In this document: in pieces, positions 6,873 to 14,555 of the stretch
How positions within the stretch are numbered: the first letter of the stretch is position 1
How the letters are laid out: each line of letters opens with the position of its first letter
Assembly: GCA_003228685.1 (NCBI GenBank)
Contig: QIFC01000014.1
Location: forward strand, 1-51,096
DNA: 51,096 bases
DNA from: Chloroflexota bacterium
GTDB lineage: Bacteria; Chloroflexota; Dehalococcoidia; DSTF01; RBG-16-68-14
Reading direction: 5' to 3'
Position numbers and translations under genes: made by a program
The notes under the pieces: generated by a model
Databases searched by the model: none
What the model was told of the DNA's origin: nothing
Seen by the model: the letters and a program-made list of their open reading frames with translations, nothing else

Positions 6873-8828
6873 ATGCCCAACCAACGGCGCCCACGCCTAG
6901 GGTTCCGCCCGCTGTTCCTATTGAGCCTCCTGGCCGCTCTCGTGTTCGTTAGCGTCTGGCAGAGCACCGGCGCGGACACTAGAGTGGTCGCTGCCAAGAG
7001 CCCAGGCTACATCCCGAATCGGTACATCGTCACCTTGCGCGATGGTGTCAGTCCGGAGCTCTTTGGCTCCCTCCTCAACACTCGGAAGGACGCGACCGTT
7101 GTCCACACCTATGACAGCGCCGTGCGAGGCTTTGCGGGCGCATTCTCAGACGAAATCGCGGAGGGCCTCGACGACCACCCATTCGTCACCTCCATCGAGC
7201 CCGACCGGCTCGTCACCGTGGCTGACCAAGCCCTCCCGTCAGGCATCACGCGCGTCGGCGCGGATGAGAACGCCAACGCCGCGATCGACGGCGCTGACAA
7301 CGCGGCAGACATCGACATCGCCGTCATCGACACCGGCGCCGACTCAGATCACGCCGACCTCAATGTCGTGGGCGGGTTTGCCTCCTATCTCGGACAGATC
7401 GAGTCGTGGATTCTCTGCGGCGCCAACACCAGCAGTTGGGAGGACGGCCACGGCCATGGCACCCACGTCGCGGGCACGATCGCGGCGCGCGACAACAACA
7501 TCGGCGTCGTCGGACTAGTACCCGGGGCCCGCATCTGGGCCGTCAGAGTCCTCAGCCCTGACGGCAGGGGCTGCATGTCCGACGTCATCGCCGGCGTCGA
7601 TTGGGTCACCGCGAATGCGGAGACCATCGAGGTCGCGAACATGAGCATCGGTGGCGGCAATAGCGATGCGCTCTGCAGCGCCATCGCCAACTCAGTAGCC
7701 GCGGGCGTGTTCTATGCGGTAGCGGCCGGCAACTCCGGCACCGACGCGGGCGGCACCAGCCCCGCCAACTGTTCGGGCGCAACGACCGTCTCGGCAATCG
7801 TCGATACGGACGGCCTGCCGGGCGGCCTCGGGCCATCACATGGCTACGGAGCCGACGACACGTTCGCCAGCTTTACCAACTACGGCTCCGTCGTCGACAT
7901 CGCCGCGCCCGGCGTCAGCATCCGCTCGACATATTTCACTGGTGGGTACGCCTATATGAGCGGTACCAGCATGGCTTCCCCACATGTGGCAGGCGCCGCC
8001 GCCCTCCACATCCTGAAGTCCGGTACCCCTACCGACGCAGCGGGCGTTCAGGCTGTCGAGAACTCCCTCATTGAGGCAAGCGCACCGCAGGGTAGCGCGG
8101 GCGGCGCCAGCGGCGACCCGGATGGCATCGCTGAACCCATCCTTTGTGTGGGGGTGACGTGCGCGGACGTGACGCCGGCGCCATCGGACACGCCAACACC
8201 ATCCGACACGCCAGCCCCATCTGACACGCCGCCCATGGCAACTCCAACACTTGTACCGCCGACGGACACACCCACTCCGCCGAACACCGCGACACCAACG
8301 CCGCCCACGGCAACTCCAACAGCGGTACCGCCCACGGACACACCCACTCCGCCGAACACCGCGACACCTGTGCCGCCAACGGCTACGCGAACGCCATCTC
8401 CCACGCCTGACAATTCGTCGGAGAGTACTGACTCCGACCAGGATGGCCTGACCGACCAAGACGAGATCGCTACATACGGCACCGATCCATTCGATGCGGA
8501 CACTGACGGCGATGGCTGCGGAGATGGCAGAGAGCTCTTTGCGCTGCCAAGCGAAGGAGGCGGCCGCGACCCGCTCAATCCTTGGGACTTTTACGATGTA
8601 AGTGGGCCAAGTGGAGAAGTCCCAGACGGAACCATCGACCTCGCGAATGACATCCTAGGCGTGATTCAGCACTTCTCGCCGACGGGAGTGGCGCCTTACG
8701 ACGCCTCCTTCGATAGAGGTCCGTCTATAGGTCCTCATCCCTGGAACATGACGTCGCCGGACGGCGCGATAGACCTCCAGAACGACATCCTGGGCGTGCT
8801 CCTCCAGTTCCGCCATAGCTGCCGTTGA
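6873..8828 (+). CDS. Exported subtilisin-like serine protease with PT linker and C-terminal calcium-binding/dockerin-like repeats
   Basis: 651 residues from ATG 6873, chosen over upstream TTG/ATG codons because GAGAGG precedes it and the signal peptide (RPLFLLSLLAALVFVSVW) then starts normally. An inhibitor I9 propeptide (about 46-113) precedes an S8 domain with Asp153 (VIDTGAD), His195 (GHGHGTHVAGT), oxyanion Asn287 (AAGNSG) and Ser366 (GTSMASPHVAG), close to proteinase K. A Pro/Thr-rich linker follows, then thrombospondin-3-like Asp repeats (DSDQDGLTDQDE, DADTDGDGCGDG). Two copies of a dockerin-like motif end the protein (PDGTIDLANDILGV, PDGAIDLQNDILGV). It is probably secreted and acts outside the cell. 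Confidence 0.93.
   Translation: MPNQRRPRLGFRPLFLLSLLAALVFVSVWQSTGADTRVVAAKSPGYIPNRYIVTLRDGVSPELFGSLLNTRKDATVVHTYDSAVRGFAGAFSDEIAEGLDDHPFVTSIEPDRLVTVADQALPSGITRVGADENANAAIDGADNAADIDIAVIDTGADSDHADLNVVGGFASYLGQIESWILCGANTSSWEDGHGHGTHVAGTIAARDNNIGVVGLVPGARIWAVRVLSPDGRGCMSDVIAGVDWVTANAETIEVANMSIGGGNSDALCSAIANSVAAGVFYAVAAGNSGTDAGGTSPANCSGATTVSAIVDTDGLPGGLGPSHGYGADDTFASFTNYGSVVDIAAPGVSIRSTYFTGGYAYMSGTSMASPHVAGAAALHILKSGTPTDAAGVQAVENSLIEASAPQGSAGGASGDPDGIAEPILCVGVTCADVTPAPSDTPTPSDTPAPSDTPPMATPTLVPPTDTPTPPNTATPTPPTATPTAVPPTDTPTPPNTATPVPPTATRTPSPTPDNSSESTDSDQDGLTDQDEIATYGTDPFDADTDGDGCGDGRELFALPSEGGGRDPLNPWDFYDVSGPSGEVPDGTIDLANDILGVIQHFSPTGVAPYDASFDRGPSIGPHPWNMTSPDGAIDLQNDILGVLLQFRHSCR
8231..8374 (+). 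repeat. 72-bp tandem repeat in the protease PT linker
   Basis: Two adjacent 72-bp units (8231-8302 and 8303-8374) are nearly identical; a 35-base block at 8262 recurs unchanged at 8334. Each unit encodes 24 residues of Pro/Thr/Ala linker. This is internal expansion, so the linker may vary in length between strains. Confidence 0.85.
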
Positions 8829-8846
8829 CGGCGCCGCTCCTATCAG

Positions 8847-8876
8847 TTGCGCCGCCAGCCATCCGCGGCCTAGAAT
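8847..8876 (+). promoter_or_regulatory. Probable promoter of a leaderless gene
   Basis: TTGCGC (8847-8852), an 18-bp spacer and TAGAAT (8871-8876) lie so that the expected transcription start falls at or next to ATG 8883, six bases after the -10 box. No Shine-Dalgarno is present. This suggests leaderless initiation. Confidence 0.5.
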
Positions 8877-8882
8877 CGGCGC

Positions 8883-9761
8883 ATGGCTAAACCACCTACG
8901 CCCCTGATTCGCGTCTCCTCCATCCCGTTCCCGAACGCCTACGCGCTTCCCGATAAGCCCACCGCGTCCGGCCCCGCTCTGGACGCCCACCGCCAGACCG
9001 GGTTCGTCCTCGGCGGCGACATCGGGCTGTTCGAGGAAGGCATGAACCTCCAGCTCAAGATCGTTCGCGATGCTTCGTCCTCACGTTTTCGAAAGCATCC
9101 CTACGCCGCGTTGATGGGCCTCTGGTCACGCACCTTCTCCGCCTTGGCGGATGGCTGCGCGCTCGCGACGCGCGGGTCGTATGGGTCGTGTGCGCCGCTC
9201 GTTCGCTCCGCCTGCGAGTTCATCGCCGCGCAACACCAACTTCACGCATCGGAGATGGATCTCTTCATCGAATGGCTGGCCACCAATTTCACGCCCAACG
9301 TTGAACACAAAGCCTTCGAGTTCGGCCTCGGCCGCTACTTCGCCGGCGGCACGCTCGCCGGCGACGCAAAGCTGCGCCGCGTCTATCGGCCAGCCAGCGA
9401 ACTCGCCCGGCCCAGCTTCGGGGCCACTACCCTCTTCATCGGCCCCGAGTCCAACAACCGGCGGCTCGCACTCACCTTCGCGGACAGCAGCTTTCACGTG
9501 GGCTGGACAGAGCTAACGCTCGGCTGGCTGCTCGCGCTATGCGAGCGACAGCTAGCCGTCGCTGTCCACGCGAAGGGCACGTTCGCCATCCACGACGACA
9601 CCCACGATGCGTACCGCGCCTTCGCTGAGCGGGTCGAGCGAGCGCTATCGCGCGCTGACCGCTGCTCTGTTGAAGAGATCGAAGAAGGCCGGTACAAGCG
9701 CTACCTCGCCCATAACGTCCGCCGGGCCGCTGGCTCGGCTCCCAAGAGACTTCTGCTCTAG
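8883..9761 (+). CDS. Hypothetical protein
   Basis: 292 residues, family not recognised. No signal peptide or membrane segment is visible. The middle region is rich in helix (HPYAALMGLWSRTFSALADGCALATRGSYGSCAPLVRSACEFIAAQHQLHASEMDLFIEWL), and a later half mixes strands and helices (TLFIGPESNNRRLALTFADSSFHVGWTELTLGWLLALCERQLAVAVHAKG). It looks like a soluble, mostly alpha-helical protein. Codon usage matches the neighbours. It appears to be a single-gene unit with its own leaderless-type promoter. Confidence 0.72.
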   Translation: MAKPPTPLIRVSSIPFPNAYALPDKPTASGPALDAHRQTGFVLGGDIGLFEEGMNLQLKIVRDASSSRFRKHPYAALMGLWSRTFSALADGCALATRGSYGSCAPLVRSACEFIAAQHQLHASEMDLFIEWLATNFTPNVEHKAFEFGLGRYFAGGTLAGDAKLRRVYRPASELARPSFGATTLFIGPESNNRRLALTFADSSFHVGWTELTLGWLLALCERQLAVAVHAKGTFAIHDDTHDAYRAFAERVERALSRADRCSVEEIEEGRYKRYLAHNVRRAAGSAPKRLLL

Positions 9762-9845
9762 ACGGCGAGAGGCCCGCTCCGGGAGACGAGAAGCGGACTT
9801 CTCAGGGTACGCGGCCCAAGCCGCGCGTAAGCCTAGGGATACAGG

Positions 9846-10157
9846 AGGTCGTATTTCTGGTTCCCGTGCTCTTTGCTTAAGTTACCATCTGTGTTTGATC
9901 GTCTATATGACCTGGCTCACATTGCCTCAGCATCTCCTGGGAAATTCTGGGAAAGTGCAAGCCCGCACCGGACAACTGGTGGTGGGGTAGGAAGGATAGT
10001 CCGATGCGGGCAACTGCTCTGCAGGGAGGGTCCGTACCCTCGGAGGAGGTAACATGTGTGAACTCCGATGCCTGCACCCCTACGTTACCAGCCAGGCAGC
10101 CACCTCCTCTATGAACTACATCACACAATAGGTTCAATGGAGACCGTGTTGCCCGCA
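9846..10157 (+). ncRNA. Candidate structured RNA or 5' leader of the CoA-transferase operon
   Basis: This is most of the 460-bp gene-free stretch 9762-10221. Complementary arms seen directly: 9846-9854 with 9905-9913 (9 bp, one G-U); 9961-9967 plus 9969-9973 with 10005-10011 plus 9999-10003 (12 bp, one mismatch); 10026-10031 with 10036-10041 (6 bp, CCGT loop); 10042-10050 with 10102-10110 (9 bp, last G-U); 10069-10074 with 10093-10098 (6 bp). In addition 10005-10014 is a perfect 10-bp complement of 10148-10157, and 10048-10053 of 10084-10089, so mutually exclusive folds are possible. I could not match it to RNase P, tmRNA, SRP RNA or a known riboswitch. Strand assumed from the downstream gene. 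Confidence 0.45.
10054..10131 (+). CDS. Possible 25-residue leader peptide
   Basis: ATG 10054 is preceded by GGAGGAGGT at ideal spacing, the strongest Shine-Dalgarno in this part of the window, and the frame runs 25 codons to TAG 10129-10131 (peptide begins MCELRCLHPYVTSQ). The Shine-Dalgarno bases are complementary to ACCTCCTC at 10102-10109 inside the same frame, so the ribosome site could be sequestered by its own coding sequence. No homologue is known to me; it may be a regulatory leader peptide or chance. Confidence 0.3.
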   Translation: MCELRCLHPYVTSQAATSSMNYITQ

Positions 10158-10221
10158 GTCTCAGCCGTGGGTAAGATGCGGAAACGCACATCGCATACGC
10201 AGCAGACTGACGGAGGAGAGC

Positions 10222-11394
10222 ATGGCTGAAGGAAGCCTTTCAGACCTTCGCATCGTTGACCTCACCCAGGGCATCGCCGGGCCCTACTGCACCAAGCTCT
10301 TCTCCAGCCTCGGAGCGGAAGTCATCAAGGTCGAACCGCCCGACGGTGACGTCTCGCGGAAGTTCGGCCCCTTCCCCGACGACGAGCCCGATCCTGAGAA
10401 GAGTGGCCTCTTCCTTCATCTCAACACCGGTAAGAAGAGCGTGACACTCGACCTCAAGGCGGACGCCGGTCGTTCGCTGCTTGAGAAGCTGCTCGCCGAG
10501 GCGGATGTCCTCGTCGAGGGCGACGGCCAGACGAGCATGGCCGAACTCGGCCTCGCCCACGACGATCTCAAGGGCGACCTGCCCAACCTCGTTTACGTAT
10601 CTGTCACTGCGTTCGGCTGCACAGGCCCGTACAAGGACTACCGTGGCAACAGCCTCACCGCCATGGCCATGAGCACCATCATGTACAACACGGGCGACCC
10701 CGACCGCGAGCCTCTCACGACAGGCGGTACGCCGGCCGATTACATCGCGGGCATACACGCCTGGATCGGCGCCCTTGCCGCGCTCGCCTATCGGGCCGAG
10801 CACGGCAACGGTCAGCACGTCGACGTGTCGCTCGCCGAAGCCGCCGCCTGCGCCGACGAATACAACGCCGGCATGTACGCCTTCCAAGGCGCCATCCGGC
10901 GGCGCTACTACTCGCGGCACGTCTTCGGCTACCCCATGGACATCATGTCCTGCAAGGACGGTTACGTCGTCGTCGTACCGGGCGCCGCCGGTTTTCCCCA
11001 GCGCGGCCTCACCCAGGATGGCGCCGTCTCTTCCATGGCGCTGCTCATGGAGGACCCGGAACTCGACCAGCACCCGCTCTTCCAGAGCGGTCAGGAGCGC
11101 ATGATCCGCTGGAAGGAAGTGAACGAACTGATCCAGCCCTTCTTGGACACGAAGGAAGCCAAGGACATCGTAGAGTTCGCCCAGGCGTTGCGCATGCCGT
11201 TCGCGCCCGTGCCCACCGTCAAGGACCTTGTCGAGGACGAGCACCTCCAGGCGCGCGGCTACTTCCAGGAGATCGATCATCCGGAGGCCGGAGAGCTGAC
11301 CTACGCGGGCCCGCCCTTCCGCATGACCGAGACGCCGCCTTCCATCAGTCGAGCGCCCACCCTCGGCGAGCACAACGGAGAGTTCGATGCCTAA
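10222..11394 (+). CDS. Family III (CaiB/BaiF) CoA-transferase, subunit 1
   Basis: 390 residues; GGAGGAGAGC precedes ATG 10222. The N-terminus LRIVDLTQGIAGPYCTKLFSSLGAEVIKVEPPDGD is the classic family III CoA-binding fold, and LNTGKKSVTLDLK follows. The catalytic Asp is probably D173 in PADYIAGIHAWIGALAAL. Family III enzymes move CoA between carboxylic acids through an aspartyl-CoA anhydride. The next gene overlaps by 8 bp and is a paralogue, so the two may form a heteromeric transferase such as BbsEF or SmtAB. The acid substrate is unknown. Confidence 0.9.
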   Translation: MAEGSLSDLRIVDLTQGIAGPYCTKLFSSLGAEVIKVEPPDGDVSRKFGPFPDDEPDPEKSGLFLHLNTGKKSVTLDLKADAGRSLLEKLLAEADVLVEGDGQTSMAELGLAHDDLKGDLPNLVYVSVTAFGCTGPYKDYRGNSLTAMAMSTIMYNTGDPDREPLTTGGTPADYIAGIHAWIGALAALAYRAEHGNGQHVDVSLAEAAACADEYNAGMYAFQGAIRRRYYSRHVFGYPMDIMSCKDGYVVVVPGAAGFPQRGLTQDGAVSSMALLMEDPELDQHPLFQSGQERMIRWKEVNELIQPFLDTKEAKDIVEFAQALRMPFAPVPTVKDLVEDEHLQARGYFQEIDHPEAGELTYAGPPFRMTETPPSISRAPTLGEHNGEFDA

Positions 11395-12736
11395 GCCGCT
11401 CGAAGGCGTCCGCGTCATGGACCTCACGCAGGTCTTCGCCGGCCCCGCCTGCACCCGCATCCTCGCCGACCTCGGCGCCGACGTCATCCGCATGGAGTCG
11501 CCCAACCGCCTCGACATCACCCGCAACCTCATCCACACCGACAACGATGGCCAGGACGTCCCCTGGGAGCGCGCGCTCTACTTCACCATCCGCAACGCTG
11601 GCAAGCGGGAGATCGTCGTCGACCTCGCGCAGGAACGCGGTCGCGAGATTCTGCGCGACATCGTCGCGCAGTCCGACGTCGTCGCGGAGAGCTTCACGCC
11701 CCGCGTCATGCGCGCCTTCGAACTCGACTACGGCCACCTGAAACAGGTCAAACCGGACATCATCATGATCTCGCTCTCCGGCTACGGCCAGGACGGCCCC
11801 TACTCGGACTGGTCGGCCTACGGCATGGGCCTGGAGCCCTCCTCCGGCGTCTCGCAACTCACCGGCTACAAGGACGGCCCGCCGATGCGCAGCGGGCTCT
11901 CGTTCACGGACCCCTACAGCGGCTTCCTCGGCGCGGGCGCCGTGCTTGCGGCGCTTCACTACAAGCGCCGCACCGGCAAGGGTCAATACATCGACCTATC
12001 GGAGCAGGAAGCCGCCGTCCCCATGACGGGCGCCGCGCTCATGGACTACGCCATGAACCAACGCCTGCCAACGCGCATCGGCGACCGCAGCCCGTGGGCC
12101 GCCCCACAGGGCTGCTACCGCTGCGCCGGCGACGACAACTGGATCGTCATCTCGATCGAGTCCGACGAAGACTGGGCCGCCTTCTGCGACGCCACCGGCC
12201 ACAGCGACTGGGCCGCTGACGACCGCTTCTCCAGCCTTGAGGGACGCCAGCAACACCACGATCGGCTGGACGAGCTGATCTCCGGATGGATCAAGACCCA
12301 GGACCATTATCAGGCGTTCCACCACCTTCAGAAGGCGGGCGTCATTGCCGCGCCGGTCCTCAGCGGCAAGGGTGCGCTGCTCGACCCGCACTTCAAGGAG
12401 CGCGGCCAGTACGACATCGTCGATCAGCCCCACAATGGCAAGCGTCTCGTCGGCCGCCACCTCGCCGCCAAGTTCGACGAGTTCGAGGCGTCGGCGGCCG
12501 GTCCCGCGCCGACACTCGGTCAGCACAATCAGGAGGTGCTGGGCGGCCTGCTCGGCATCTCGGACGAAGAGCTGAAGGAATTGGAGGAGCAGCGCGTCAT
12601 CACCACGGAACCCGCCCTACCCGTCCCGGGCCCCATCGTCAGCGCCGCCCTCAAGCTCCCCTACGACGCCTTCCTCGAGAACGGCACCCTCCAGGCCATC
12701 GACGACGACTACCTCCAGCAGCTCGGCCTAGAGTAG
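11387..12736 (+). CDS. Family III (CaiB/BaiF) CoA-transferase, subunit 2
   Basis: 449 residues, starting inside the end of the first transferase gene (8-bp overlap). VRVMDLTQVFAGPACTRILADLGADVIRMESP is the family signature, NAGKREIVVDL matches the next block, and D175 in SFTDPYSGFLGAGAVLAALHYKRRTGKG is the expected catalytic Asp. It carries an extra C-terminal segment of about 50 residues (VITTEPALPVPGP onward) not found in the first protein. Overlap and paralogy suggest a heterodimer. It could activate an aromatic or dicarboxylic acid, but nothing in the sequence fixes the substrate. Confidence 0.9.
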   Translation: MPKPLEGVRVMDLTQVFAGPACTRILADLGADVIRMESPNRLDITRNLIHTDNDGQDVPWERALYFTIRNAGKREIVVDLAQERGREILRDIVAQSDVVAESFTPRVMRAFELDYGHLKQVKPDIIMISLSGYGQDGPYSDWSAYGMGLEPSSGVSQLTGYKDGPPMRSGLSFTDPYSGFLGAGAVLAALHYKRRTGKGQYIDLSEQEAAVPMTGAALMDYAMNQRLPTRIGDRSPWAAPQGCYRCAGDDNWIVISIESDEDWAAFCDATGHSDWAADDRFSSLEGRQQHHDRLDELISGWIKTQDHYQAFHHLQKAGVIAAPVLSGKGALLDPHFKERGQYDIVDQPHNGKRLVGRHLAAKFDEFEASAAGPAPTLGQHNQEVLGGLLGISDEELKELEEQRVITTEPALPVPGPIVSAALKLPYDAFLENGTLQAIDDDYLQQLGLE

Positions 12737-12753
12737 GCCAAAACCACTCCCCC

Positions 12754-13329
12754 ATGGCGAGCGACAAGACGAAAATCCGTTGCGACTGGGGCGGCTCCAG
12801 CGATCTCATGCAGGCCTACCACGACGAGGAATGGGGCGTCCCCCTGCACGACGACCGCGCCCTCTTCGAGTTCCTGATCCTCGAAGGCGCCCAGGCGGGC
12901 CTTAGCTGGCAGACCGTGCTCAACAAACGCGACAGCTATCGCAAGGCGTTCGATAATTTCGATCCGAAGAAGGTCGCGCACTATACCGCCAAACGCGTCG
13001 AGAAGCTGCTGGCCAACCCCGGCATCATCCGCAACCGCCTCAAGGTCGCGTCGTCGATCTCCAACGCAAAAGCGCTCCTCGCGGTCCAGCGAGAGTTCGG
13101 CAGCTTCGATGCTTACGTCTGGCAGTTCGTTGGCGGCAAGCCTAAGAAGAACAGCTTCAAGTCGATGTCGCGGGTCCCTGCCACCACGGCCGAGTCAGAC
13201 GCGTTCACCAAGGACCTCAAGAAGCGAGGCTTCCGTTTCGTCGGGTCCACCATCTGCTACGCCTTCATGCAGGCTGTCGGTATGGTCAACGACCACACGA
13301 CCAATTGCTTCCGCTACGATCAGGTGTAG
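12754..13329 (+). CDS. tag: DNA-3-methyladenine glycosylase I
   Basis: 191 residues from ATG 12754, 17 bp after the CoA-transferase gene. The open frame runs upstream through that gene in another phase, but the conserved domain begins at IRCDWGGSSDLMQAYHDEEWGVPLHDDRALFEFLILEGAQAGLSW, the usual Tag N-terminus. FRFVGSTICYAFMQAVGMVNDHTTNCFRY near the end carries the Tag zinc-site and base-pocket residues. The enzyme removes 3-methyladenine from alkylated DNA in base excision repair. Its place between catabolic genes seems incidental. Confidence 0.95.
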   Translation: MASDKTKIRCDWGGSSDLMQAYHDEEWGVPLHDDRALFEFLILEGAQAGLSWQTVLNKRDSYRKAFDNFDPKKVAHYTAKRVEKLLANPGIIRNRLKVASSISNAKALLAVQREFGSFDAYVWQFVGGKPKKNSFKSMSRVPATTAESDAFTKDLKKRGFRFVGSTICYAFMQAVGMVNDHTTNCFRYDQV

Positions 13330-13337
13330 ACTGCACC

Positions 13338-14090
13338 ATGGATCTCGGTCTCACGGACAAAGTAGCCATCGTCACCGGCGGCAGCCGTGGAATCGGACGT
13401 TCGATCGCCCTCGCGCTCGCCGCCGAGGGCTGCCGCGTCGCCATCTGCGCGCGCACCGAAGAAGCGCTGCGGGCGACCGAAGCGGAGCTAGCCGAATCTA
13501 CCGAAGCGCTCGGCATCGTTGCCGACGTCACACAGGCCGCCGACATCGAGCGCCTGATCCAGGACACGGTCGACCGCTTTGGTCGGCTCGATATTCTTGT
13601 GAACAATGCCGGGGTGCGCGGAAGCGATGACACCGACGAGATCTGGAACGCCATCTACGAATCGAACTTGCTCGCGGCCGCTCGCGCCACTCGTGCGGCG
13701 GTGCCGCACATGCGCGCCTCCGGCGGCGGCAGCGTCGTCCACATCACGTCGATCTACGGGCGTGAGTCCGGCGGCCCTATCGCATACAACGCGATCAAAT
13801 CGGCCATGAACGGCCACGCCAAGGCTATGGCCCTCGAGCTGGCGCCTGACATCCGCGTCAACGCCGTTGCGCCGGGCTCGATCGCCTTCTCCGGTGGCTC
13901 GTGGGGGCGACGGCTGGAGGAGGATCCGGAGGGCATGGCCAAGTTCATCGAGGAGAACATCCCCTTAGGGCGCTTCGGCTCGCCAGAGGAGATCGCCAAC
14001 GTGGTAGTCTTTCTCTGTTCGGACCAGGCTAGTTGGGTGACCGGTGCCTGCATCAACGTCGATGGCGGCCAGTCACGCTCCAACATCTAG
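13338..14090 (+). CDS. Short-chain dehydrogenase/reductase
   Basis: 250 residues from ATG 13338, 8 bp after tag; an upstream TTG would overlap tag and precede the domain. Classical SDR features: VAIVTGGSRGIGRSIA (TGxxxGIG), NNAG in DILVNNAGVRG, catalytic Ser in VVHITSIYG, YNAIKSA (YxxxK), and INVDGG near the C-terminus. It is an NAD(P)-dependent alcohol/ketone oxidoreductase related to FabG, with substrate unknown. The F420-type gene follows after 24 bp. Confidence 0.93.
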   Translation: MDLGLTDKVAIVTGGSRGIGRSIALALAAEGCRVAICARTEEALRATEAELAESTEALGIVADVTQAADIERLIQDTVDRFGRLDILVNNAGVRGSDDTDEIWNAIYESNLLAAARATRAAVPHMRASGGGSVVHITSIYGRESGGPIAYNAIKSAMNGHAKAMALELAPDIRVNAVAPGSIAFSGGSWGRRLEEDPEGMAKFIEENIPLGRFGSPEEIANVVVFLCSDQASWVTGACINVDGGQSRSNI

Positions 14091-14114
14091 CCGCCAACGC
14101 GCAAGGAGGCCGCC

Positions 14115-14555
14115 ATGCCCAAGTACGACAAGCCCAGTTTTCTCTCGAAATCGATCGGCAACGTGATGATCATGTTGCTGACGCGACTCGGCATCAGCGC
14201 AGGCGGGGCGAACACTCTCACTGTAAAGGGCAGGAAGAGCGGTGAGCCCCGCTCCGTGCCCGTGAACCCGCTCGACCACGAGGGCGCGCGTTACCTCGTT
14301 GCGCCACGCGGCAATACGGAGTGGGTGCGCAACTTGCGTGCCGCCGGCGAAGGCGAGCTTCGCCTCGGCTCGAAGCGCGAAACGATCAAGGCGACGGAGG
14401 TCCTCGACAACGCCGCGAAGCCAGCCATCATAGGGGCGTATCTGCAGAACTGGTCCAACGTAACGAAGGAGTGGTTCGGAGTCGATGAGAACGCCACGCC
14501 AGTAGAGTTGGCGAAGATCGCGCCTGACCACCCGGTCTTCCGTATTACGAGTTAG
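14115..14555 (+). CDS. Deazaflavin (F420)-dependent nitroreductase-family protein
   Basis: 146 residues; AAGGAGG precedes ATG 14115. The core LTVKGRKSGEPRSVPVNPLDHEGARYLVAPRGNTEWVRNLRAAGEGELRLG is the split beta-barrel signature of the Ddn/DUF385 family (GRKSG and WVRNLRA are typical). Members use F420 or bind FMN-like cofactors to reduce nitroimidazoles, quinones and other compounds. The presence of such a gene suggests F420 use in this organism. Its end overlaps the convergent nitronate monooxygenase gene by 11 bp. Confidence 0.88.
   Translation: MPKYDKPSFLSKSIGNVMIMLLTRLGISAGGANTLTVKGRKSGEPRSVPVNPLDHEGARYLVAPRGNTEWVRNLRAAGEGELRLGSKRETIKATEVLDNAAKPAIIGAYLQNWSNVTKEWFGVDENATPVELAKIAPDHPVFRITS

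Noticed and set aside
9980..10020. RNase P-like GAAGGATAGTCC segment
   Set aside because: The second P4 strand and the other conserved segments could not be found within the gap, and the gap is short for RNase P RNA.
10100..10175. TPP-riboswitch-like CTGAGA and TTGAACCT elements on the minus strand
   Set aside because: The remaining conserved TPP blocks and the closing helix are missing, and no thiamine gene lies downstream on that strand.
10240..11544. 434-codon open frame opposite the CoA-transferase pair
   Set aside because: Mirror of the coding strand with no ribosome site or domain; the opposite strand has a clear family match.
12286..12753. Longer start for the 3-methyladenine glycosylase
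   Set aside because: The upstream frame lies inside the CoA-transferase gene, encodes a low-complexity Arg/Pro-rich stretch and precedes the conserved domain.
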